Source: a virus. From it: a DNA stretch of 21,962 nt. How positions within the stretch are numbered: position 1 is the first letter of the stretch; each line of letters begins with the position of its first letter. Shown in pieces: positions 6,290 through 13,100 of this stretch. The DNA lies in the IMG/VR virus record IMGVR_UViG_3300014720_001659, positions 1-21,962 of that record; one strand, given 5' to 3'. Under the pieces are notes generated by a model. That model did no database searches. It saw nothing but the letters and a program-made list of their open reading frames with translations, and was not told the DNA's origin. Made by a program: the position numbers and the translations under genes.

Positions 6290-6488
6290 AGCGGGACAAC
6301 AGTACAGTAGCACTACGCAGTGCATGCACGACCTCGTGACGGAGCTATACGAGAGTCTACACGACTCCACTGGCGCACCAATCACAAACGGCGTGGCAGT
6401 AGGCAGGGTTCTTGACGGCTTTCGGGCTTCAATGAACGCAGAATTATGGGGCATTATGGAGGCCGCTAAACAAGATGCTAATGACTGA
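6282..6488 (+). CDS. Hypothetical protein
   Basis: This encodes 68 residues. Its ATG overlaps the stop of the nuclease gene and its stop overlaps the start of the next nuclease gene, so it is embedded in a translationally coupled run. It is soluble, largely helical in appearance and slightly acidic overall, without motifs I recognise. The position between two nucleases suggests a nucleic-acid related accessory role, but that is only context. Confidence 0.5.
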   Translation: MSRAGQQYSSTTQCMHDLVTELYESLHDSTGAPITNGVAVGRVLDGFRASMNAELWGIMEAAKQDAND

Positions 6489-6960
6489 GGTAGAGATCAG
6501 TAAGGACATCGTCATGGCGGCAACCGAGCTGGCTATTGAGATGGGGCAGATACACAACAGCATAACCTCTGGGCAGGGCAATATCGCTGGCTTCATAGGG
6601 GAGTTAATTGCTGTCGAGTACTACGGTGGCTTAAGGCTTCCGACGAAGGACTACGACATCCTACTTGACGGTAAGCGTATCGATGTCAAGACCAAGAGGA
6701 CATCGGTCAAACCAAAACCCGAGTACATGTGTAGCATTGCGACCACGAGCCTGCATCAGGACTGCGATGAATACATTTTTGTCAGGGTTAAGAACGACAT
6801 GCGAAGAGCTTGGGTGCTGGGACGTATAAGTTCTCAGGACTTCTTCGAAAACGCCACGCTATTCAGAAAGGGCGACATCGAGGGGGGAAATAACTTCGTG
6901 GTGCTACAGGATTGCTATTCGATTAGCATATCAGACCTACAGAAATACAACAAGAAATAA
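6475..6960 (+). CDS. PD-(D/E)XK-type nuclease
   Basis: This encodes 161 residues from the ATG at 6475 (6481 also possible). The core fits the restriction-endonuclease-like fold: a helix with Glu43 in IAGFIGELIAVEYYGG, Asp61 in KDYDILLDGK, and Asp70-x-Lys72 in RIDVKTKRTS. This is the classical E...D...D/ExK arrangement. After it come strands such as CDEYIFVRVKNDMRRAWVLG (about 96-115). The order is the same as in the nuclease at 5831, but sequence similarity is low. Its substrate is unknown; branched DNA during replication, or host DNA, are both possible. Confidence 0.65.
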   Translation: MLMTEVEISKDIVMAATELAIEMGQIHNSITSGQGNIAGFIGELIAVEYYGGLRLPTKDYDILLDGKRIDVKTKRTSVKPKPEYMCSIATTSLHQDCDEYIFVRVKNDMRRAWVLGRISSQDFFENATLFRKGDIEGGNNFVVLQDCYSISISDLQKYNKK

Positions 6961-6970
6961 ACACACTACA

Positions 6971-7237
6971 ATGGCCATGAAAGAAAAAAGTCAAGACGAG
7001 GTTGGCGCAGCAGTTGATCCTCAGCACTACAAAACCTTTAGTGTGGAGGTTATCGAGATGATGAGACGCATATGGGGGTCTGAAGCGTTCATCATGCACT
7101 GCGAGATGACGGCATTCAAGTACAGGATGAGAGCCGGTAGAAAGCATGGACAGCTGGCTGAAGTAGACCTAGCTAAGGCCGCACAGTACGAGAGGTGGGC
7201 TACTGAAGAAAGACAGAAACAACCCTCAACCCTATAA
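6971..7237 (+). CDS. DUF3310-family (SaV-like) protein
   Basis: This encodes 88 residues. VDPQHYKTFSVEVIEMM (about 15-31) followed by EAFIMHCEMTAFKYRMRAGRK and LAKAAQYERW matches DUF3310: DPxHY, ...EvIe..., a helix ending in KYxxRxxxK, and a closing Lys/Ala-Tyr helix. The family is widespread in phages, including the SaV protein of lactococcal phages, where it is linked to sensitivity to an abortive-infection system. A nucleotide-related function is often assigned but not proven. Its place beside the replication genes is usual. Confidence 0.8.
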   Translation: MAMKEKSQDEVGAAVDPQHYKTFSVEVIEMMRRIWGSEAFIMHCEMTAFKYRMRAGRKHGQLAEVDLAKAAQYERWATEERQKQPSTL

Positions 7238-7253
7238 TTAAAACAGTAACCGC

Positions 7254-7610
7254 ATGACCGCAATACAACGAGTACAGCAAGCCATGGAGGCGATGATATC
7301 TGCCCGCGGCAATAGGCAAGCGTCAACAAAAGAACGCAACGAATATGCTAGGATGGAGAAGGTCTACAAGGTTTTAAGAATCTTATCTGAAGAACAGGTT
7401 ATTAGAGACTTTAAAAAGCAGCAAGACCGCGTCGCTAAGATAGAGGCTGATTTCGAAGAGTGGAAACGCAATACTCCATCAGAGGTAGTGCTTGGAGATC
7501 CTGCTAGAACCAAGGCTAAATACATGGCCATACACAGATACGAGTTTGCCACAACTGTTGATAGCAAACTTTGTTTTAAAACAAAAAATTATGGAAAGAA
7601 ATATAAGTGA
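7254..7610 (+). CDS. Coiled-coil hypothetical protein with possibly altered C-terminus
   Basis: This encodes 118 residues. Residues about 1-75 are highly charged and helical, probably a coiled coil, without recognised motifs. The base composition changes sharply near 7560: the last 15-20 residues (TVDSKLCFKTKNYGKKYK) are encoded by AT-rich sequence that belongs to the following array, and the last 20 nt overlap the start of the next gene. The original 3' end may have been replaced when the AT-rich segment arrived. This is an inference from composition. Confidence 0.5.
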   Translation: MTAIQRVQQAMEAMISARGNRQASTKERNEYARMEKVYKVLRILSEEQVIRDFKKQQDRVAKIEADFEEWKRNTPSEVVLGDPARTKAKYMAIHRYEFATTVDSKLCFKTKNYGKKYK

Positions 7611-7911
7611 AACACTCGAAAGATGGGTAATATTAAAACTACCAAATAACTACTATAAAGTCTTTGGAACTTGGTCTGGTGGTTATTTAGATGGTAATAG
7701 ATGGAAGTTGAACTCTGGAATAGAAAAAATTGAACAAGACGATGATTACTATTATTTTATTGGATTTAGTGGTAGTTGTTATAAGTGTCATAAAAAAGGA
7801 TATGGAACAGCAACATCTTATGGTTTAGGCGTTCTAAATAAAATAATAGAACAAGGAAACGGACAGATTGAACTGATGAAAGATAGTGATGATTGGTCAA
7901 ATGTGGTATAA
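7591..7911 (+). CDS. Hypothetical cassette-borne protein, YKVFGTWSGGYLDG type
   Basis: This encodes 106 residues from the ATG at 7591, preceded by A-rich AAAACAAAAAATT. It resembles Bacteroidota hypotheticals I recall with YKVFxTWxGGYLxGxxWKLNSGI...YFxGxSGSCYKCHK; here that spans about residues 20-67 and includes Cys-x-x-Cys in SCYKCHK. Aromatic residues and short strands suggest a compact beta fold. No signal peptide is visible. Codons are strongly AT-biased compared with genes before 7560 and after 8520, consistent with recent transfer. It ends SNVV-stop inside a repeated element. Confidence 0.65.
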   Translation: MERNISETLERWVILKLPNNYYKVFGTWSGGYLDGNRWKLNSGIEKIEQDDDYYYFIGFSGSCYKCHKKGYGTATSYGLGVLNKIIEQGNGQIELMKDSDDWSNVV

Positions 7912-7933
7912 CGGTTTGCAGATATACGCAGTT
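7900..7933 (+). repeat. Cassette-end element A
   Basis: AATGTGGTATAAC (7900-7912) contains the stop codon and matches 11-12 of 13 bases in the other two copies (8171, 8473). Downstream, AAC (7910-7912) and TGC (7917-7919) can pair with GCA GTT (7928-7933), leaving GGTT unpaired on the left arm. A short imperfect stem bounded by AAC and GTT with extrahelical bases is reminiscent of integron attC sites, although it is shorter and does not match the attC core consensus. Confidence 0.5.
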
Positions 7934-7954
7934 CTAACACAAAATTAAATAAAT

Positions 7955-8182
7955 ATGGAAAACTTAAATAATACAGACAAAAGTTCGGAAAACGCAGAAA
8001 AAGAATTGCGTATATCTGATGTTATACAACGTTTTATTCAAACTGAACGAGAACAATTAGAAGTGAGAAGAAAGTATTATCTAACTAAAAAGGGTGATTA
8101 TTCTTTTCACAACCTAAATTCAATACAAGGGCAGTTAGGTGTTTTGGATAGATTGGAGGGTGTTGTTAAAAATGTTGTATAA
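7955..8182 (+). CDS. Small hypothetical cassette-borne protein
   Basis: This encodes 75 residues. The ATG at 7955 follows AAAATTAAATAAAT. The sequence is acidic at the N-terminus, then helical (about 19-45) with many Glu and Arg, then YSFHNLNSIQGQLGVLDRLEGVV. No motif was recognised; it is probably cytoplasmic. It is AT-rich like its neighbours and ends KNVV-stop, the same C-terminal pattern as the preceding protein although the two are otherwise unrelated. Confidence 0.55.
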   Translation: MENLNNTDKSSENAEKELRISDVIQRFIQTEREQLEVRRKYYLTKKGDYSFHNLNSIQGQLGVLDRLEGVVKNVV

Positions 8183-8205
8183 CGTGCCGCAGCTAAACGA
8201 TAGTT
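8171..8205 (+). repeat. Cassette-end element B
   Basis: AATGTTGTATAAC (8171-8183) is the central copy of the shared gene-end motif, with the stop codon inside. It is followed by GTGCCGCAGCTAAACGATA and GTT at 8203-8205, so AAC and GTT again bound a short segment. GCTAAACGAT resembles GCTAACCCGAT after the copy at 671. Internal pairing is weak. Confidence 0.45.
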
Positions 8206-8229
8206 TTTTAAATGATTAATAACAACAAA

Positions 8230-8484
8230 ATGGAATTACAAACAGCAATTGAAATACTTGAGTACCATCAGAAATGGAGACTTGGTAAAAGAGAAGATAT
8301 GATTCACGAACCTAAAAAGCTAACAGAGGCTTTGGATATAATACTAAGCGAGGTTAAAAAATTTAGTTTAGGTGCTGTTATAGAATCGTTGCCCGAACAT
8401 GAATGTAAATATTGTGGCGTAATGACTACTCAGACAGACGAAGAATGTTATAAAGCACCGCCCACTTCGGGCAATGTTCTATAA
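8230..8484 (+). CDS. Phage-type small protein (AIEILEYHQKWRLG family)
   Basis: This encodes 84 residues from the ATG at 8230 (AATAACAACAAA leader); an in-frame ATG at 8212 would add six residues. The first 45 residues, with AIEILEYHQKWRLGKRE and LTEALDIILSEVKK, match a short helical domain I recall from many phages (AIEIL..HxxWRRG...P..L..AID..I). The C-terminal part carries Cys-x-x-Cys (ECKYCG, about residues 58-63) plus a third Cys near 73. It ends TSGNVL-stop, with the NV(V/L) ending seen in all three genes of this array. AT-rich coding. Confidence 0.6.
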   Translation: MELQTAIEILEYHQKWRLGKREDMIHEPKKLTEALDIILSEVKKFSLGAVIESLPEHECKYCGVMTTQTDEECYKAPPTSGNVL

Positions 8485-8521
8485 CTAGTGGCTAACCCCG
8501 CTTTCGTCAGGGTTATTCGTT
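8473..8521 (+). repeat. Cassette-end element C with hairpin
   Basis: AATGTTCTATAAC (8473-8485) is the third copy of the gene-end motif. It continues TAGTGGCTAACCC; the part from the TAA stop matches 671-687 in 16 of 17 bases. TAACCC (8493-8498) and GGGTTA (8510-8515) form a 6-bp stem with an 11-nt loop, and AAC (8483-8485) can pair with GTT (8519-8521) outside mismatches. The element lies between convergent genes and its GTT overlaps the stop of the minus-strand gene. It could also stop transcription, but it has no U-tract. Confidence 0.5.
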
Positions 8522-8957
8522 ACCTAGTAGCCACTACCCCCAAGGCTACACCAACAATAAACGCCACCGCCTTCATCCTATTTGAAGTGTTTCTACTCCT
8601 GCTGATGTGAGTATACGTTGACCTCAGTTCTTCCTCTAGTTTTGAGTTCCGTTCCTGAAGCATTACGCTTTGCTGTCTTTCGTTGTTTATCAAGTCCTCG
8701 TATTTAGAGGACTTTTCTTCGCAGTTCTGAGACATTGATTTATAGACGTCCAATTGCTGTCTGAGAATTGCGTTCTCGTGCTGCAACTGAATCCTGTGTA
8801 TGCCTTTGGCGATGAGGACTGCTTCTTTGTCTCGAGTCCAAAACACCCCGGTGTCTCCGTTAACAACTATGCGAAGCGGCTCACCTTGAGCTCTCGGCTC
8901 TCCAGAAGCTATCACGCTTAGCGTCGCTCCAATAACGAATGCCTTTATATTCTTCAT
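8520..8957 (-). CDS. Spanin-like protein: signal peptide, coiled coil, C-terminal TM
   Basis: This encodes 145 residues. Layout: signal peptide (about 1-23, MKNIKAFVIGATLSVIASG), a short beta segment, a long coiled coil (about 50-115), and a C-terminal hydrophobic helix (about 128-143, MKAVAFIVGVALGVVA). It lies at the end of the lysis genes and overlaps the preceding spanin-like gene by 77 nt, as Rz/Rz1 genes do. A unimolecular spanin has an N-terminal lipobox plus a C-terminal TM; here the C-terminal TM is present but I see no lipobox cysteine. I therefore call it spanin-like, probably disrupting the outer membrane at lysis. Confidence 0.6.
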   Translation of the reverse strand: MKNIKAFVIGATLSVIASGEPRAQGEPLRIVVNGDTGVFWTRDKEAVLIAKGIHRIQLQHENAILRQQLDVYKSMSQNCEEKSSKYEDLINNERQQSVMLQERNSKLEEELRSTYTHISRSRNTSNRMKAVAFIVGVALGVVATR

Positions 8958-9234
8958 TTGTTTCTTGTCTTGATGTCTGTATCTCTTTGTCTAGACTGTC
9001 TATAATGTCTTGCGACTGCCGTAACTCCCAGTTTAGGCTGTCTATTTGATGGCGTAGTTCTACGGACTTAAGCTGGTTCTGGTGGAGCTCTTGTTTGAGT
9101 TTCGTCGTGGCTTCGTTTAGCTTCCGCAATCTTCTAGTCGGATTCACAGACAGTGATGTAATGATGTCCGCAACAACGACAAAAACAACGACAGCTATTC
9201 CGATCTTTATTACCGTGTCTTTCATCGATGTCAT
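8881..9234 (-). CDS. Rz-like inner-membrane spanin candidate
   Basis: This encodes 117 residues from the ATG whose complement is 9232-9234. That start is preferred over the one at 9261 because it overlaps the amidase stop as ATGA. It has an N-terminal TM helix (about 8-24, IKIGIAVVVFVVVADII), then a periplasmic coiled coil to about residue 100, and a short C-terminal tail ending FWRAESSR. This is the N-in/C-out plan of i-spanins. Its 3' end overlaps the next gene by 77 nt. The assignment is by architecture and position; sequence identity to known Rz proteins is not evident. Confidence 0.6.
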   Translation of the reverse strand: MTSMKDTVIKIGIAVVVFVVVADIITSLSVNPTRRLRKLNEATTKLKQELHQNQLKSVELRHQIDSLNWELRQSQDIIDSLDKEIQTSRQETNEEYKGIRYWSDAKRDSFWRAESSR

Positions 9235-9734
9235 GCTCTGAATTTTATTTTCCTCAGCCACTGAGCAACATCAAACGCCGGACACAGCTTCAGCCATTCA
9301 TGCGGCTCAACGATGCCGTCGACATCGAGATCCGGAGAAAGATCCCTGTGGCCTAGCACAACCACTGATCCAAGCGACTCGGTCAGCGAGTACAGCAAGT
9401 CTTCAAGGGCTTCAAACTGATTAGCACTGAAATCGCTGACTCCAGCCCTGCCACCGATTAAGCAGATGTGGAGACTGTTTTTATTGTGGCCTTTGACTCC
9501 GTTTGTAACTACGTCTGGCGGATAGGTGTTAACCACGTTGCCATTGGATTCGATGACGTAGTGGTATCCACCGGTGTTCCACCCCAGCCCACCCTGCACA
9601 CCTTTGATATACGGGGCCTTGGCTCCTGTCTTGCGGTTGGCTTTCGGCGTCAGGTGATACGAGATAATGTCGTCAGCGGTTGCTGATGTCCGCGATGCCG
9701 AGCAGTGTATTACGATTTTATTTATTGCCCTCAT
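9231..9734 (-). CDS. N-acetylmuramoyl-L-alanine amidase (endolysin, Amidase_2)
   Basis: This encodes 167 residues with no signal peptide, consistent with a holin-released endolysin. The T7-lysozyme-type zinc ligands are visible: His10 in KIVIHCSAS, His129 in VVLGHRDLSPD and Cys151 in LKLCPAFDV. GGYHYVI (about 55-61) and HICLIGG (89-95) are the usual core strands. The reaction is cleavage of the bond between N-acetylmuramic acid and L-alanine of peptidoglycan. Between His129 and Cys151 sits DLDVDGIVEPHE (135-146), matching an EF-hand calcium loop with Asp at 1, 3 and 5, Gly at 6 and Glu at 12. It overlaps both neighbours by ATGA. Confidence 0.9.
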   Translation of the reverse strand: MRAINKIVIHCSASRTSATADDIISYHLTPKANRKTGAKAPYIKGVQGGLGWNTGGYHYVIESNGNVVNTYPPDVVTNGVKGHNKNSLHICLIGGRAGVSDFSANQFEALEDLLYSLTESLGSVVVLGHRDLSPDLDVDGIVEPHEWLKLCPAFDVAQWLRKIKFRA

Positions 9735-10141
9735 ACTTCGTCGGGTATTTGTTCTGGATCGGTGTCGTCTTCTTTGATATTGGCCCTCCTGAAGTGGAAG
9801 TGATTACCTTCGCCGTGGCCCGGAGTGAATTTCTGCCACACATTCACGCTCATGTACGCCGCTATTATTCCACCAGCCAATAGAAACAGATTGACCATCA
9901 CGGAATCAATTGCGTCTACGTGCTTATTGTATACCGACACCACTACCCCGGGGTCTACGTCGCTTGGCTCCGGCATGTAAGACAGAAAGTCCTCGATGTC
10001 TGGAATCATTTTGACATAGACAAAAGCCACGATCGTAGCCGCCGTTATAGATGCATATGCCATGACTAATTTGCGGCTCTCTGTGACGGCGTTATAGCTG
10101 TCTCTGATGTTATTCAGCATCGGCTTCTTTCTGTCTTTCAT
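9731..10141 (-). CDS. Holin candidate, two transmembrane segments
   Basis: This encodes 136 residues. Hydrophobic helices are at about 25-47 (KLVMAYASITAATIVAFVYVK) and 80-102 (SVMVNLFLLAGGIIAAYMSVNVW), joined by a long acidic loop and followed by a charged tail (KEDDTDPEQ). It lies directly before the endolysin gene with an ATGA overlap, and its start overlaps the end of the giant gene by 32 nt. Position and topology suggest a holin; the large loop is unusual, so a structural membrane protein remains possible. Confidence 0.55.
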   Translation of the reverse strand: MKDRKKPMLNNIRDSYNAVTESRKLVMAYASITAATIVAFVYVKMIPDIEDFLSYMPEPSDVDPGVVVSVYNKHVDAIDSVMVNLFLLAGGIIAAYMSVNVWQKFTPGHGEGNHFHFRRANIKEDDTDPEQIPDEV

Positions 10142-13100
10142 TTCTGATGTCCTCCATATACCATTGTAGATTCTCTGACCCTTGTTCTGACCTCATGTAA
10201 ACATACATACCGGCCATGTCTAAGAATAGCTGCTTGTCAGTGGGCGGCAGCTGTTCCGCAAAGTTAAGATATGCATAGGATCTGCTGTCTGCACTTTTAT
10301 CGAAGCCGTCGTATACCGCTCTGATTTCAGCGATGTACTTCCTGTAGTCGTCAGGGAACTGCTTCTTCAGTTCTTCTTCGGCGATCACTGATTTCCTGAT
10401 CTTCGTGAACTTGGATTTCATCTGCCCTGCCTTTGACGGATCCACACCCGTCAGGTGTTCGTGTATGGCTTCGAATCTGTTAACAGCACCTTCTAGTCCG
10501 TATTCTTTTATCGCTATTGCTGCTGGGTCGTTGGGACTCATTAACTGCTCCTCTACGAAAGCCTCTGTCATTGCTATGTAAGCCAAGTATTCTTCTTCGC
10601 TATTGAGTCTTCTGTCTCTGGGTTGATCGTCCATTTTTTTAACGAAGTACTCGATCTCCTTAATTGACAAACCGCCTGCTGCTGCGATGTTCATCAGCGA
10701 CTTCAGTAGGAACATGGATTTCATTTGTTCTCTGTCCTCGGGCCTGATGTAGTACTCTTTGCCAGATGTTGTCACCACGGTCTCGCCGTCACGCATCAGA
10801 TTGGACGTCGTGTTTATTATGTCGCTGATATACACTCCCTGCGGCCCTGCCATTTTAAGACCCCAGTGCAAAGTGCCCGCTTCTTCTTTGGACTTAAACA
10901 CAGGCAGGCCATTGCCTGCGGACTTCCATCTTTCGAATCCTTCCTTGATGTCTCCTTCTCTTCGCTGAGAGCTCCAGTCATCGGCATACATCGAGTAGTA
11001 GATTGCCTTGTTTATGGATTCGGTAACGAGGTCTTCTCCTGCGATAAACAATGGCACCGGCTGAGAGTCTAGTATAGCGCCCTTGATCACAGACCATTTC
11101 ATGCGGTTGAATTCCAAGTCTTTTCTAGGATCCTCTTCTTCGTCATCGAATCCAAGCGCAGATCTCATGACGTCAACAACAACGGGTATCAGCATGTACG
11201 AAACAGCTGCAAACGTCGTGGCTTCTATAGCGTTGCCGACGAATTCGAACGCTGCTTCCTTTTTAGCGGCTGCGTCTCCTTTGACGAGCTTCATCGCAGA
11301 ATACGAAATACTCCTTTTCTTGTTGAGGGCGAACCTCGAATACGGCCACACCACGGCTGATAACACAGACGCAATTGTGGACATCACGCCCTTTGCTCCT
11401 CCAGTATACAAATCAACGGCTTCCCTTGGCGTAGATGCTGCTTGGTCTTTGCTTACTATTTGGTCGGCATACGACACGGCATCCATGTCTGGATTGCGCG
11501 ACTCTTCCATCCAGTTGATCTCCGAGAACGACGACACCCTTCCTGTTGTTATGAGGTAGTCGCCATAAAATGTGAACCACGAAGCCAATGCGGCAAGCTT
11601 ATCGGTGCCCTTGAGGTTCTTCAGCGAGAACTCCGCTACCTTGCCGACAAACTGTGAGGCCACGCTTTCCCTAGCAGATATCGATCCGTTGTATGGGTTG
11701 ATCTGTCCTTTCTCGTAGTCCCGCATAAACACTGGCGACCTCCTCAGCAAATCGTATCTGCCGTCGTTCATCAGCGCTATTTTCATGTCGTCTTTACCCG
11801 CCCACAAACCAGTCTTAGTCGCTGCGGCACCGAGCTCAAACATCATCCTAGCAAGAAACATTGCTGATTCCGATTTGTTCTTTGTGTTGAGCAATACAGA
11901 CGTTAATACAGTTGACTGCTTGAGCGTTTGAGTCACGAGAGATCCAAACGCTTTCACTGCTGCCACGGTTCTCAGGTATGACAGCGGGTTTGGAATTCGC
12001 TTGCCGTTGATAGTCAGGTCGGTTCTCATTATGGCCGGCACTTCCTTTCTGTGACCTCCGGCATAAGCCACCATCTTGCGAGCCAACTCAGAACGCACGG
12101 CATCATCAGGTATGAGTTGCTGAATCTCTTCTGAATTAAACATCCGGGCCGCATAGATAAGCGGTCTAATTGTGTGGGCTAGCGTCGTGTTCTCTCGAAG
12201 GGTCTCTTCGTTGATCTTAAGGAAGTCCAAGCCGATGAGGTTTTGCGTTCCTCGAAGGCTGTTGCGGTTCCTGCTGTATGATGCGCCGGCTGTTTTCTTG
12301 GCCTGATTCAGTGACGACGCCAACACGGTTTCCATCGCCGCCGCCATGAGATCTGCTTCTGCGTTTATTGAACTGCTTCCGGTTTTCTGAATAACAGAGA
12401 ACGGCGTGTAGTTGGGTTCGTATTCCAAGGACTTACCTAGGAATCTCTCTACATATTCCGAAAACATCACGAAGTTCTCTGGGGAGTTATGTAGGTTAGC
12501 CATGAAGTCAACGAACTCCACGATGTCTGGGAAATCGTTGTCTACGTCGGCAATAAGATCGTCTAGTCCGGGCTTAGAGAACAGGTAGTCAAACGCCGAC
12601 TCCAGTTCTTTTATCTCTTTATTGGTGTATCTGCCCTGCTTCTTGAGGTCGGCTATGCTGCGCTCCGCAGCTTTTCTGATGTCGTTAAACCATTCCGCCT
12701 TAGACTCTGATTCGCTTATGCCGTCGCGTTGGTGGTGTTGCCTCATCATGGAGTAGATCTGAGCAATCATCCTCGACTCCATGCTCTCCACATCGCCTTT
12801 GCGGCCGTTGTAATCACTGCTGCGGATCTCGTCCATTTTCTCCGTGATCCTTCTTACGTTGTCTGCGTGAGCACTGTCAGCAAGCGCATAACCCGACACC
12901 ATGCCCGTGATGCCAAGCGTGGTTCTGAGTCTCGCCAATTTATCCTTGGTTATCCCCGGGAATACCAACCTAAAGAAGCTCTCCATGCTGTCAAATAGCG
13001 CCGTGCCAGACAACAGCTTTGAAGACCTACCCATAAGTCCTGACTTCACGAGTTCTGCGATCTTCTGTTGACCGTCGAGTTTCGCCGATAGCGCCGCCTC

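Noticed and set aside
5413-6454. Two minus-strand frames of 176 and 183 residues
   Set aside because: They are antisense to the helicase and the PD-(D/E)XK nuclease, whose motifs are clear; no promoter or domain supports the antisense frames.
8485-8521. Hairpin between convergent genes as an intrinsic terminator
   Set aside because: The stem is only 6 bp with an 11-nt loop and no U-tract on either strand; its repeat content fits a cassette-end element better, although some termination is possible.
7560-8521. Calling the array a classical integron
   Set aside because: The AAC...GTT segments are shorter than known attC sites, do not fit RYYYAAC/GTTRRRY well, and no integron integrase or attI is visible.
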